Part shown: positions 24,260 through 36,374 of the stretch, in pieces
Layout: each line of letters starts with the position of its first letter
Numbering within the stretch: position 1 is the first letter of the stretch
Assembly (NCBI RefSeq): GCF_029962835.1
Contig: NC_080588.1
Span: 67,190,501 to 67,254,500, forward strand
Origin: Magnolia sinica
Lineage: Eukaryota > Streptophyta > Magnoliopsida > Magnoliales > Magnoliaceae
Length of the DNA: 64,000 bases
Direction of reading: 5' to 3'
Program-made: the position numbers and the translations under genes
The notes under the pieces: generated by a model
What the model saw: the letters and a program-made list of their open reading frames with translations, nothing else
Told to the model about the DNA's origin: nothing
The model's database searches: none

Positions 24260-24960
24260 TAAGGCGATATTCGCACCCTACTAGTAATTAAATCCATTTA
24301 GAAGAGGGTCACATCAAATCTGCCTCCAGGATACAGTAAGCCTCTTCTCCAAGACCAGAGAAATGTGGGTTTTGACTTGTAAAATCGAAAACTGCACTTC
24401 AAACACACTTTTACAGCGTACACTCCTGACTTCTATGCTATTACAATTTACCTGCTGCAAACTGTTTGCAATTTACTGCCTAAAAAACTATTTGCAATTT
24501 AGCGCCTGAAAATTATAACTTTTCAAAAACCATCTAAAAACGAAAATGGAGAAGATGAAGAAGATGAAGAGGAGATTGTTGAAATTATGATTTGGATTGA
24601 CCCAAAGATGGGTTTATATAGAATTACAAAAGATGCTTAAAGACCCTTTTCATGAAAAGATATATTATTCAATGGTGTCTTTTCAACAATGGCATTCCTT
24701 CATTTCAAATTCAAATAATGATTTCTTTACCAAGAGGCACCACCATTCACAAAATGAATGGTCACCAACAATCACTAAAGCCACAAATCTTTTTTCAAAA
24801 TCCTTTATAAATTAAAATTTCTTTTCTTCTTATTTTGAAAAAACCCAACCACCCCACCCAAGGGTCAAAAATTCCTTATTTTTGGCCAAAAAATACATAT
24901 TTCAGTGGACTTGTTATAATTATCATGTTAGATGTCACGTAACGGGAGTGTTTGATTTCT
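24260..24960 (-). repeat. Probable LTR of the minus-strand copia fossil
   Basis: The region just upstream (minus strand) of the gag remnant carries a TATATAAACCCATCTTTGGG box and an A/T-rich leader, as copia LTRs do. The exact ends and the partner LTR were not found. Confidence 0.4.
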
Positions 24961-25059
24961 TATTTTTTCCCATTTCATAGCACATCTACCTTTGAAAGTG
25001 ACGAGCATTTTCTCTTCTAAAAGTGGTTTGAAAAGTAGCTACTTAAATTTGTAGGCTCA

Positions 25060-25470
25060 CCAAGATGTATGTGATATATCCAACGTTGTCCATGTATTTT
25101 ATCAGAATATTTTAGGGCATGAGCCCAAAAATGATACAAATCCAGAGCTCAAGTGGCCGACAGATCATAGGAATCCGTAATCATGAAATGTCTATTGTTG
25201 AAAAGATTTTTCTTCTCATGGCCGGAAAGATTGTTTATTTGCCACCTAAGCCAATCATAAGATAACACATACATACATAAAAAGGAAAACACAAATATTA
25301 GTTTGATGCAAAACTTCTATGACCTCTAAAAAGTTTTTAGCCGTGGGTATTTAATTCCTACTGTTTCCTGTGACGTGACCCACTTGAGCTTTGGATCTGT
25401 CTCAATTTTAAGATCATGCTATAAAATCAGCCCACAGAATGGATGGACGGGGTGGGTAACCTACATATAT
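25060..25470. mobile_element. Family A MITE, diverged
   Basis: Order runs from GGCTCACCAAGATGTATGTG through CATGAGCCCAAAAATGATAC to the inverse arm (GCTTTGGATCTGTCTC, GAATGGATGGACGGGGTGG). Ends are diverged and no target duplication was seen. Confidence 0.5.
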
Positions 25471-25677
25471 TACTGTTGGCCAGTACGAAATTTGCACCCT
25501 ACCTAGAGATTTGAATATGCCTCATGTTTGAGCTCGTGTCGTAAAAATGGACTGAAAAAGGGATGGAGAGATCGATATAACACAGACAGTACGGTGGCCC
25601 CCACAGAGCCCGGCGATGCTGTGGGATTCTTTCAGGCGGGGATTGGGTACCTCACGCACAGCGACCTAGAAACGGAC

Positions 25678-26141
25678 GGTGCTGTCAGGGGATTTAAGGG
25701 GCACAAAGTGATGTACGTGTTTTATCCACGCCATTCATCCATTTTGAAAAATCATTTTAAATGATTCATCCAAAAATTAGTTAGAATGAATTCTCAAATG
25801 GACCACACCACAGGAAATAGTAGGGATTAAATGCCTACGGCTAAAAACCTCTGGGAGTCACAGAACTTATGATCAAGTGGATATTTATGTTTTCCATTCA
25901 TCCATGTCTATGTGAGCTTATGAACAGGTTGGATGTAAAACAAACATCACGGTGGGCCCTAAGAAGGTTTCAATGGTGGTGGTCATCGTATCTACTGTTT
26001 CCTGTGGTGTGGTCTACTTGAGCCTTCTAGATATGTAATTTTTGGGATAATTTCCTAAAATGATGTTTAAAAATGGATTTATGGCTTGGATAAAACAAAT
26101 ATATCATGGTTGGCCCCACATAGCCCCCCCTGTCAGGACCG
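25678..26141. mobile_element. Family A MITE with CTGTCAGGGG ends
   Basis: The left arm (GACGGTGCTGTCAGGGG, then GTGATGTACGTGTTTTATCC) mirrors the right arm (GGATAAAACAAATATATCAT, then CCCCTGTCAGGACCGTC). It lies about 220 bases upstream of the first DRE2 exon, so it may overlap that gene's promoter. Confidence 0.65.
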
Positions 26142-26314
26142 TCCGTCTCTTGCCGTTAAGAGTAAGACGGGTCGGGGAAAAAAAAACAAAAGAAAAAGAA
26201 AAAGAAAAGGAAAGGAAGAGTCTCTTCTGTTAGTTGGGAATGCGGAAGAGTGTGAGAGAGTGGGTGTGCCTGTGTGGGCCCCATACGCCATTTCTGAAAC
26301 TGAAGAAAAATAAA

Positions 26315-26320
26315 GGATAG

Positions 26321-26362
<42 letters not shown>
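26315..26362 (+). repeat. (GATA)n-(GA)n microsatellite in the DRE2 leader
   Basis: About six GATA units followed by about eleven GA units, ending immediately before the DRE2 start codon at 26364. It is therefore probably transcribed as 5' UTR. Confidence 0.9.
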
Positions 26363-26363
26363 G

Positions 26364-28917
26364 ATGGAAATAGAAGAAGGGGTTTTGATAATAACGGATT
26401 CGATTTCGATAAATGCAAGTGTCGTGGTTTGGGCTCTGCAGCATTTCTCAATCTCCTTAAAAGATCTCAGAATCATCACCCAAGCTTCTCTTCTCGGTCA
26501 GACTCATCACTCGAGCTTTTCTCCTTTTTTGTTTTCCTTTAATTTTTTTGGGTTCCTGGAATTTTTGGTTTTTATGGGTTTATTTTGGTTTATTCTCTTC
26601 TTGAATTTTGAGTTTTCTGAGTGAAAATTTGTTTGGTTTTTGTTAATTTTAGTTGGCTTTTCTTTACTTTTCATTTTCAATGCTTTCTACTTTCAATTTC
26701 ATGCTTAATTCTTCTTTGCTTTTGTTGGGTTTGAATTTCTTTTTTCTTTTGTGGGTGTTTTTTTTTTTTTGGCTGCTTAATTCTTCTTCGTCTTCTGATT
26801 ATTGTCGTATTTCTCATTGGGTAATTCCATTGAATTCGATTGTGAATGCTGACCCATTGCCCAATTTTGCTTATCATGTGCTCTTTTTAATCACATGGAA
26901 GCGATATTAAAGAAAATGGCACGACATTTTGATTTTGTATACATTTATATGCCGATGATTAGTTCTTGTTTGTTGGTATGTATATATAATTTCTTTAATT
27001 GAAGTCTGTTTACATAGTTTGAGATGAATTCAAATTATTTTGGCCCGTTTCTTTGTATAGTCTTTATTTGAATTTGATTGTGGTGGCGATACGCTACTTG
27101 TTTTCTTTTCCTTTTGGGGGTTTATGTTGCTGTGTAAGAAGATGAAAAAGAAAATGGTTTCTGGGTTTTGTTTATTTATACATCTATATGCTGATGATTA
27201 GTTCTTGTTGGTTATTGGGCGTTGTGTGGTTCGTTAATTGACGTTCCTGTGTAATAGCTTCTGTACAATGTACTTCAATTTGATTTTAATCTATGACCTA
27301 GTACTCATTTTCTTCTCTATTTTGGGCACTTTCCAACAATCAAAGTAGAAAAGTAAAATGTTTCCTGGTGTTGTGTGCGTAATCAGTTCTTTTTTGTTTA
27401 TGGGTGCGTATAATTTCATCAATTGAGGTTCTTTTACATAGTTTTAGATGAATTCAATTTATTTGGCTTGTTTGTCATTTTTTTTTTTAAAATTCAATAT
27501 TAATTTGTGACCCATTATTCATATTCTTCTTTGTTTCGGGTATCTTTAGTCAAATAGAAAAAATTAAAAAGAAAATGGTTTCTTGATTTTGTATATTTTT
27601 AGATGCTGATAACCAGTACTTCTTTTACATAGTTCTAGATGAATTTGAATTGATTCCCTTTATCCTGCAGAAGGAAATCTGTACTTTAAGTCGGCATCAT
27701 TGTCTGCCGTTGTTTCCATATCAGAGAAGCCCAGTTTCCACACACAGTTATGGCTGCTAGAATTGGCAAAAGTGCTTAAACCAGGTGGCTCAGTATTCTT
27801 ACAAGAGCCTTCTTTCTTCGATGAAAACAAGGAAATTGTAAGTGTCCATGTTAAAATGTCAAGATTAACACCGATTGTTTTTTGGGACATATTTCCCTTG
27901 ATGTGGAGCTCAATTCAGGTTTTGAGGGAGTCAAGAGCTTCAATAGAGCGCAACCTTCTGTTTGCGGGATTCTCTTCGTTGGAGGGTTTCGAATGCCTCG
28001 ACCACTCGGCTGAAATCGATACATCAACTCAAAGTTTTGAGCTTATTGCGGTAACCCATAAATTGTTCTGTTAAGCTTTGCAACTTGCCAAAGTCAATAA
28101 CCCAACCTAACAAATTTGTTTTCCTTCCTAATTTAAGTATTAGATTCATCCCATTTCATCTTTAGACTTACAATTTGGGGCCTGTTTGGAACATCTGCCA
28201 AGTGTGGACTGGGGGAGCAAGGTGTTCTATAATGGTAACGGTGGCTGTATCGTCCACCACCATTACCGTTACAATATGGGCTGCTACAGCTATTATGGCC
28301 TTTTTCTTTCCTTTTTTTTTTTTTTGAAAAACCCTGTTTCGAGACTGTTACGGGATATTACGGTCCGTTATGGGCAATTATTTCTGTAATGGTCATTTCA
28401 GCCCTGTAATGTGTAATGTTTATAGCCTCTACCGTTACGTAACCGTTTTTGTATACCATGCTGGGGAGCCTATCCACTTCTGAATTCTGGTATTGGATTG
28501 AAACTCTAGGAATTGCCCAATTGTGGAAGTGGGTGGCATCCACCCAACCACATTTTGGGGAGGAAAAGCAATCCTGCTTATGAGAAATACACGTGGACAG
28601 AAATGTGCATCTTGCAACCCTCACTCGGAGCCACCCAAACAGGCTCTTCTTTGTTACATGCATATTACTTTGTTTACCAATGAGAGAAATGCAAGTTTCT
28701 GTTCTTATTCTTTTGATAGTGCAGATCAAAGCTAAAAGACCTTGGGATACAGGCACATCCACTCCACTTCAGAAGAAAACAATTGAAAAAGGGGAACTTT
28801 CTGTGGTTGCTTCTGGCAGCAATTTCCAACCGCAAATAGATGACATTGATGACTTGATCGATGAAGACACTTTGCTTTCAGTAGAGGATTTTAAAAAGCC
28901 GCCAGAGTTGCCTCTAG
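26364..28917 (+). CDS. DRE2: DRE2 / anamorsin (CIAPIN1) homologue, C-terminal Fe-S exons missing
   Basis: Cytosolic Fe-S assembly factor; in the family it takes electrons from the diflavin reductase TAH18/ATR3. Exons 26364-26496, 27671-27837, 27919-28050 and 28725-28917 join in phase with good GT-AG borders, giving about 208 residues. Residues 1-145 form the methyltransferase-like N-domain (LAKVLKPGGSVFL); it is followed by IKAKRP and the acidic linker DDLIDEDTLLSVEDF, the hallmark before the Fe-S region. The CxxC-type Fe-S motifs and the CPYKGLP tail that should follow are not found in the next several kb. Exon 4 has a usable donor (CTAG|GTTTG); without splicing the frame runs to 29078. Intron 3 carries an hAT-like insertion. 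The gene is either a 3'-truncated copy or disrupted by later insertions. Family assignment is strong; functionality is doubtful. Confidence 0.8.
28175..28650. mobile_element. hAT-like non-autonomous element in DRE2 intron 3
   Basis: The left end GGGGCCTGTTTGGAAC and right end CACCCAAACAGGCTCT are imperfect inverted repeats. The subterminal region has GGTAACGGTGG / CCACCACCATTACCGTTAC and ACCGTTACGTAACCG words. It ends about 75 bases before exon 4. No coding capacity. Confidence 0.55.
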
Positions 28918-29079
28918 GTTTGTTTTCTACATCCCTGTGGGTTTTTCCAAAGTTTCTGTGGTATGTTTCATGGGATGTTCTGTCATTAGCATGCGTTCTT
29001 CCACTAACATCCAGTAGAATATTTATTGACATGGAAGGAAAGATAGATGTTTCTCCATATGAATATTTGGAAAGGTGAG

Positions 29080-31265
29080 TGAGTGTTAATAGAGAGGGAC
29101 TCTATATGGGGAGTAACTATCCATTGCCTTAATTGATATCTATATTGCTCTTTTCTTTGAAAGAAATTATTTTACAAATCAAAAAACATTCTAGATTTTT
29201 CATGATTTTAGGAAGCCATAATTTTCAAGTTGGACTATGTGGTCCAGTCCTTACCTGTCGAACATTCATGTCAACCCACCAATCATATGGCTAATGTGGA
29301 GAACAAGTGTCCACCATGATGTTTATACTAGTTCTCGAAATACATCTGATGTGAGAAAGGGAATGATTAATTCCTCCCATTCCTGCTGCAATTGATTGCC
29401 CGATGTCTTGAGAAATCTATCATGTGGGTACAAAGTACGAACATTAGCAGTTGTGTTTAAAGAACATGGACGCTACACAAAAAAGCCTTTCTCTTTGTTG
29501 TATTTATGGCTTCCATCAGACACATACTAACCAAATATGAACAAGTGTCATTTGGATCACTAAACACTGCAAATTTGAGATGGTGAGGGTCTCATCCATA
29601 TCATATCCATTGAACTGATTGTAATGCATCCGAGTGGTTGGCCATTATTGCTGCCAACCCCCCATTGGTCATCCTCCCTGAAGAGGTCATCAGCCCTGGG
29701 CTTATGCCTTTGGATCCTGAGAAGTTGGAATTTCATCCTGCTTAGGATTGCCAAGATTGCCACATCTACAGTTGTGCAGCCTTGGCAGAATGATGATCCG
29801 AAGCATAATTAGAACTGCTCTTTGGACACAAAACGATGTGGGTAGTCAGTCCACCTCCTTGAGTATTAACGATGGGTTGACCCTCAAGAAGGTTCAAGGT
29901 TTCCTGCTACAGCCGTGGAAAAAGATTTCCTCGTTTTCCATAGTCTTCTAGCTACTCATCTTGTGAGCGATTGTTGAAATTTCTCGCCCAGCTCATCCAT
30001 GCGCCAAGTAGAAACAATTTGCTCCAACTAAACTAGTAGTGAATCCCACGATGCACAGGGGTGCACATGGACAACTATTCAATGCGTCAATGTAGAAAGT
30101 TCGTGTTAGATCCAAGTTGTTCAATGGGTAGGCCCCACTGTTCTTGTCTTGCGACCCAAAATCAAGATGATCGGTGTTGGAGGGAGCATTTTGTGTAGGA
30201 TCTGGGGCCGGTAACAGGTGGAACAAACTCTCCCGATAATTGGGCCCAAAATTCAAGCAAGCCCACTCATCAAGTGATCACCAATTTGGTACGTGTATCG
30301 CATTGGCATGTGTCTCCATATAGAATACACTCCCTTGAGTAGTTTATGCGATCATCAACCAAATAGCTACGCATCCCAAACAGCTACTAAATGTCTTTAA
30401 AAAAAATTTAAAAATTTTCAGAAAATGCAGAAAATAGAAAGAATTTAAGCTTTCACTTATTAGAAGCAGCAACGAGTTTCAGCATAGTCCTAGATTGTCT
30501 TGACCATTGGTCCCTTGGCCTAGATTCTCTCTCTCTCCCTCCCTCCCTAGCAACCCCAATTGCTGCTAGTGTTAACATCAGCATCGCTGTGGCCCAGTAG
30601 CCGGTCACCACGTTTTTCCTGTGTGCCACCTCACCTTAGCTTCTCTTTCATTCCGTTGTACTGCCGTGATTAGATCCACCACCACCAGGCAGCATTGGAA
30701 ACGGCCAAATTGAAACCCATCAGGTAGTGCTGAAATCAACAGGGGTTATAGATTCACCACCACCTCAAATAAGTGTTGCTTCCTTAAACCAGCGTCTGTG
30801 TCGCTTCTGCCCTGTCTCGCTGCTATTAACAAGTGGCTGAGCCGCCAGCCACCGTCTCACACTGCCACTAGTGCTGCACCAATCAAAAGCATTCAACAGC
30901 TCTCGGTGGCTCTCCAGCCACCAGCTAATGGCATCCAGCTGACCTTAGCAGTGGCTTGAGCACCACCCACCCCACCCAGTGGTGTCCTTGTTGTGTTAAG
31001 TCACCTTAGGCGGCACTCCAGCTCAGGTGTGGCAGTATGCTAATCTCCTACAGTCCTACGCAAGCGGCATTAGATCGCACGCTGGTGGTGATCAGACGCT
31101 TTAAACCACATTGCATGTCACCGTGATCGTGTTCATCATCATCCTCACTATTATTAAGTGGTCTATGTAGGTGGCCTAACCATAAGTATCTGTTTCAGTT
31201 TGTGTTCGTTTAATTTTTGTTTTAAGTTGTAAGTTTCTTAAGCTTTATTCTAGTCACTTGTAATA
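29080..31265. other. Gene-free stretch downstream of the DRE2 exons
   Basis: I searched this stretch by eye for DRE2 C-terminal codons (ACKNC, CGNCGLGDAF, CPYKGLP) and found none. About 30520-31110 is GC-richer with repeated CCACC/AGCC words and no open frame of note. No complete repeat was seen. Confidence 0.5.
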
Positions 31266-32399
31266 TATCATGGATGGTTAGAGGGCTAGCTTCACTAGGT
31301 CAGTTGATCAACATCCTACCCTATGCATTACTACTGTAAAGTTAGACGGTCACAACCACCTTACATGGTCACATTATGTTAAAATATACATTGGAGGAAT
31401 AAGGAAGTTGGGCTTTATATCTGGAGGAAGTTGGCACTACCAGACGACAACCCTTCATGTGATGACTGAGAATGTGATAACTTCAATGTTATGGTTGGTT
31501 GCTTAATTCTATGCAGCCTGATATTAGTGGACCATTAATGATGTGTTCAACAGCTCAACAAATATAGGATACTATTGCAAATATGTTTTCTCATTGTGAT
31601 GACCTAGCCCAAGCATATCATGTAGATAAAGAGATTGTGAATATCTGATAAGGGGAGTGTAGCAGTGGAAGGAGCTTGATCACTATATGCCACAATATGT
31701 TCCGTCTAAAGATATATTCAAGGGGCATGAGAAGTTATGCATTTTCGTATTCCTTGGTGGGCTTACTGATGAGTTTGAAGTTTGAACCCCATAGAGTTCA
31801 AATTTTCGGACAGGAGAGGTTACACTCTTTGAAAATAATTTATAATTGTATGCGGAGCAAGGCCAATTGACGTGCTTCCATGGTGGCATCTGTACCTAAG
31901 AAGTTTGTCCTTATAGTCATGTCCAAACCAAGTTGATGAGGAGACACTGTAAAAAGTCAGATGAGTGAATGGACAGATCACCCACCTCTAAATTCTGCTA
32001 ATTAATTTAGACAGCTTGATTCGCGCTCATCATGGACATCGTTGACAGACTTAGACTGAGTTTGACCCAACTTAGACTAAGTTCGTCCCAGCCACTGGAT
32101 GAATTGGGATGAACTTGGGTGAAATGGACTTGAATGGAGTCAGAAACGGATAGGGTCTCCTACCACTGGGCGAACTGGGATGAATTAGATCAACCTCGGG
32201 TCAAACGGACATGAATCAAGCCGAAATCAGAGAGGGCTTCCTTAGTTGCACTCACCAATTTTTGTACAGTTCCAGGACCATTGGACCCGAGTTAAACTAG
32301 TTTGTCCCAGTTCGACCACTGGACGAATTGGGACGAACCCGAGTAAACAGACTTAGATCGAGCCGCAAATGGATATTTCCTTATACATTGCATTCAATA

Positions 32400-32650
32400 G
32401 AACCCCACGCCCGAAGTCGTCGCCCGAGCATGGCTCCGCCCGAGGCCAGCTCCCAAGCCCACCGCCTTGCCCCATGCATGCCAAGCATGCGCGTTAGTGC
32501 CCTAGCCTGCCTATTTAGCACAACGCCTGTTGCCGTAGCACAACGTCCCTGCTTGCCGCCCAAGCACAACGTCCATGCCCATCGCTCTAGCACGACGCCC
32601 ACGCCCGCCGCCGTAGCATGGTGTCCCTGCACGCTGCCCATGCACGACCA
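32400..32650 (+). repeat. GC-rich patch of imperfect GCC-GCACAACG repeats
   Basis: Repeated words (GCACAACGTCC, GCCGTAGCA, TTGCCGCCC) at irregular spacing of about 30 bases, far more GC-rich than its surroundings. It sits within the copia fossil region. It reads open for about 86-108 codons on both strands, but I do not take this as a gene. Confidence 0.5.
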
Positions 32651-32930
32651 TTGAGATATCTATTTACTTCATTTTTGGAATCATGCCCTAAAATGAGCTG
32701 TAAAAATGGATGGATGACGTGGATGTAAGGCACATACATTATGGTGGGCCCCACAGTCAGGGATCCATCACCTCGGTGGATCTAGGGATCCATTAAAGCT
32801 GCGCCCGGTAGTTGGTGTCAAAACTCTGTGGACCCCACCATGATGTATGTGTTTTATCCAGCTGTCCATCCATTTTTCCAACTTGTTTTAGGGAAGTTCC
32901 TGTGGTCGGAAGCTATGTGGGCCCAAAGAG
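32650..32930. mobile_element. Two family A MITE ends
   Basis: A right arm (to GTAAGGCACATACATTATGG, then GTGGGCCCCACAGTCAGGGA) and a left arm (GACCCCACCATGATGTATGT plus GTTTTATCC) lie about 60 bases apart in the order expected of two elements back to back. Both are partial. Confidence 0.5.
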
Positions 32931-34144
32931 ATTTCTTGGATTGGAGTTCAACTAGTTTTTTCCAGTTCGACCACTGGACGAACTCGGGTCAAACGGACTC
33001 GGATCGAGTAAAAAACGAATATGGCCTCCTAAGTTGCACTCACTAGGACCGTTACTATGACTTGCATCCTCACCTTTGACCTAAGCCCATATGCAGGGCT
33101 AATAAAGGGAGAGGGTCACCCTATTGATACTAGCCGTTTACTTGACTCTCATCTCAATTTAGCATATCGTCCTTGGAGTAAATCTACTGCTGATACATTG
33201 GATTGTTTAGGCATCTCTGCCCATTATGAATTTTGACATGAGTCTCATTCTAATATGCTTTGAATCATTGACTCTGGGGCTAAAAATCACGTGACTAGTA
33301 AGGAAGGCAACTTTTTTACATCTGCCTCTTTCATGATCAAATAAGCTAGCTAACAAATCCTATTCCACAATTTCTGCGAAGGGATCTTGTCAACTCAACT
33401 CATCTCTCACTTTACCATCAGTTCTTTGTGTTCCTTCTTTTCCATCTAAATTGCTTTTTGTTAGTGCTCTAACCAAATAGTTGCATTGCTTTGTTACTTT
33501 TTTTTTCCCCCTCATTCTTATATTGTATAGGATCTGCAGACTATGAGGATTGGTATATGACATAAATATATCTCTAAAGACACTATATTTTTTTTAAGTT
33601 CCCTATTTTGAAACTAATGTTTTTGCTCCATCTCTTCCCCTTCGAGTTTTGGATTATACCACCACAATTGGAAGGGTAAACATTGAGACCCATCGTCCCA
33701 CCACATTTAACTCATCACTTGTAGACCTTGGTGATCCTCGTTCGAATGATCTTCCCATTGTAGTCCAGAAAGCTAAATATACCATCATACATCTATCTTA
33801 GTATGGTATCAATTGTAGTACCGTTCACCCAATTGGTAATCACAATGCTTGATGAGATGGCTGCTCTTGATAGACAAGCGACATGGGAGCTAGTAACTCT
33901 TTCTCAAGGGTATCATGTGGTAGGGGTATAAGTGGGTCTATGCTCTTAAGTACAATCCTGATTGTACAATTGATTGGTACAAAGCTTGCTTTGTTGCTAA
34001 AGGTTTTACTGGTACAAAGCTTGCTTTGTTGCTAAAGGCTTTACTTGAGTCCAAGATTGATTATCATGATACCTTCTCTCCAGTGACTAAGCTCACCTGC
34101 ATCGAATGCTCTTGCCGCTATTTTTTAAGTTCTGCCCCTACTGA

Positions 34145-34522
34145 ATGTGTTTGGTTCTCAAATATCCCGGAATAAATTCGTACTCTTCCAGAATTGTCCT
34201 CAAATCTTCTCTTCTTTCCAAACTAGACGGCAGCTACCAGTTAAGGGAGCGGATACGTGAACGTAACCGTCTTTATCAACGTAGACGGCGGGCACGGATG
34301 ACAGAAGACCAGAGGAAACGTGAAAGGGAGAGGCGGCGGCAGTACATGCAAAGCCGTAGGGTGCAGCCTATCAGCTACGAGATGCCGCTCCCTCTACCAA
34401 TCAGCTACAGTAGGCCGAAGGAATGCGAGCAAGGCCCTCAGTGCGGGCAGCAGCTTCGAGAAACCAGAGGCATTGAAACGGAGAAGAATCCAGGAATGGG
34501 AGAGGCCGGCGAAGCATCATAG
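34145..34522 (+). CDS. Arginine-rich ORF of unknown function, possibly an exon
   Basis: A 125-codon frame whose middle (about residues 33-70) is very rich in Arg and Glu (RERNRLYQRRRRARM, RKRERERRRQYMQ), followed by a Pro/Ser/Tyr segment and a Gly/Glu tail. A plausible splice acceptor (CTACCAG|TTAAGG at 34240) precedes the basic block, so it could be the last exon of a gene or a gene fragment captured by a transposon. Local GC content is higher than in the flanking copia fossil. The basic motif is reminiscent of Arg-rich segments seen in transposon-encoded proteins, but I cannot name a family. No upstream exon was found. Confidence 0.3.
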   Translation: MCLVLKYPGINSYSSRIVLKSSLLSKLDGSYQLRERIRERNRLYQRRRRARMTEDQRKRERERRRQYMQSRRVQPISYEMPLPLPISYSRPKECEQGPQCGQQLRETRGIETEKNPGMGEAGEAS

Positions 34523-34559
34523 CAAGATGTTTGTACAATATGAAAAGTACCATTTCAAT

Positions 34560-36014
34560 GGAGCACACCCAAGTTTCAAGGGTCCCTAAGAACACTACTG
34601 AGGCTGCATTGACCGGGTAACCGAAAGAACTCAATGCCATTCAGCTGCTCTGTACACCATAACGCTGCAACCATTGTTGGTATATAGAAACCTTCACACT
34701 TTTGCGTTAAAGGACAAGCTATGGGACAGATACCCATATCGAAACGGGCAGCATATATCCATGTAAGTGCTACAAGCTCTGCTCATATGCTATGTGTGGC
34801 GCATCAGCTACACCCTTTTTGTGATTATAGTTTTGATATGTTGTATAGATGTCAGACAGGTTATGGGTGTTGGAGATTTTCTTGTGAACCCATGTCCATA
34901 TGAATAAAAGATCAATCCCTGTCCGGGTGTTGTATTGGAATGCCTTATTAGATGTGCCAGTTTCATTGTTTGTGGTGCGTTTGGGTGCTCAATTGAACTA
35001 AATTGCAATAATCCAATTCAATATTAGGAGAAAGATCAAGTTGGGGTGGGCCCATTTTAGCTCAACGTGATCAAACCCCCTCTAATTGTGATTCCATGCG
35101 GTTTTGTGTTCTGATCTGTAACAGTACCGAATGTGGAATGCTAGGCAATTCCCTCTAGTAGAGATCGAAGTGGGAATTTCATGTGTGAGCGATCCAGGAC
35201 AATAGGTGGAGCTGACCTTCAACATGACTTCCCAGCGAATTGGCCTCACATATGAAGAAAATGAACGGTTGAAAAGGAATGTTAACGTCGAGTCCCACCT
35301 GATATATGGTCCGGATCCTGCACGTGCACCATTTTGGCATGTGTCCCAGGCTTCATATGATCAGGAATACATTTCATATCAATGATGTAAGAAGCAATCA
35401 CTAAGGTTGCAACTAGGCCGTACAAGCTTCTGTGGGGTCCAGTCCATGAGTGAAGGACCGTCGTATATTGCAAGAGCTTTGCGAACACTGCTCTTGCTGG
35501 CCCATCTCCACATTGGATGCCTACTTACCAAAAGAGAGGAAAAAGAAGAGCTAATCCCTCTCTTCCTTTTGGGCCCCACACATGGGGCCCATGAGGAATT
35601 TCAGTTTGGTTATATTCTTAATCTTTTTGCACCACTCGTCGGAGCAGTCATGATAAGGGGCCCAGATCTCATGCACGTGTGCTGTGTCGACATGTGTGTG
35701 GCAGCTGTGTTTGGTGGGCAGATGGACGGTGCGTCAAAGACTCAAAACGCAAGTGCTCTGCACTTCCCAATAGGCACGTGCGATATACTGCAAGGACATT
35801 GGACGTGCCTCTTTGATCCTGCCTTTTTAAAAACAGTTTTCTCCGACCGTGTGACTCACTTTTAAGCCATTGTCTCTCTGCCCCTCCAAACTTACTTTAC
35901 CAAACTATGATACTTCTGTTTACCGGAGCAAAATGCCATGCTTTAAAGAAATGTAATTTTTAAAAGCTGTTGTAGTGAAACCTATCGCTACGGATTATAA
36001 CCATAGCCATAGAC
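34560..36014. other. Intergenic, no supported gene
   Basis: A 152-codon frame at 35407-35865 has no recognisable domain and contains family words (GGGGCCCATGAG, GGTGGGCAGATGGACGG) typical of the repeats, so I do not call it. Nothing else is seen. Confidence 0.4.
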
Positions 36015-36300
36015 AAACATGAAATTCACCAAGCCTAACATGGAATTTACCAAGCCTAACATGGAATTTACCGAGCCTAACTTGAAACTGACTGAGCCTA
36101 ACATGCAATTCACTAAGCCTAACTTGAAATTAACTGAGCCTAACTTGAAATTAACCAAGCCAAACATGAAATTGACCGAGCCGAATATGAAATTGACCGA
36201 GCATAACGTGAAATTCACTGAGCCTAACTTGAAATTCACCGAGCCTATTATGAAATTGAGTGAGCTTAACATGAAATTGAGCAAGGCCAACATGAGAGTA
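36015..36300 (+). repeat. 21-bp minisatellite array A (MKLTEPN type)
   Basis: About 13 units of consensus AACATGAAATTGACCGAGCCT, with alternations ATGAAATT/TTGAAATT and ACCGAGCC/ACCAAGCC. The period of exactly 21 keeps one frame (MKLTEPN) open through the block. The antisense reading (KLGSVNF type) is also open. Confidence 0.95.
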
Positions 36301-36374
36301 CTTACCTTCTCTTTGGTATCTCTTGCGTTTATGAATATTATTAAATTGCTTTGATATACATTGGATCCCCTCTT

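Larger units (their letters stand above)
31270..34140 (+). mobile_element. Ty1/copia fossil (RE1-like), heavily broken
   Basis: Parts seen in order on the plus strand: gag start (KLDGHNHLTWSHYV near 31350), protease patch (DSGAKNHVT near 33280), and the beginning of reverse transcriptase (MAALDRQATWELV near 33860, VAKGFT further on). It is broken many times and carries foreign insertions (32.4-32.9 kb). No LTRs were recognised. It looks older than the element at 16.9 kb. Confidence 0.7.

Noticed and set aside
26653-26910. Phe/Leu-rich 85-codon frame in DRE2 intron 1
   Set aside because: T-rich intron sequence reading as Phe/Leu; no independent evidence.
28918-29078. Read-through extension of DRE2 exon 4 as true C-terminus
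   Set aside because: The extra 53 codons are hydrophobic and unlike any CIAPIN1 sequence, and a usable donor ends the exon at 28917. Kept only as a possibility.
35407-35865. 152-codon open frame
   Set aside because: No domain, no splice context, and it contains repeat-family words (GGGGCCCATG, GGGCAGATGGACGG). Most likely chance.
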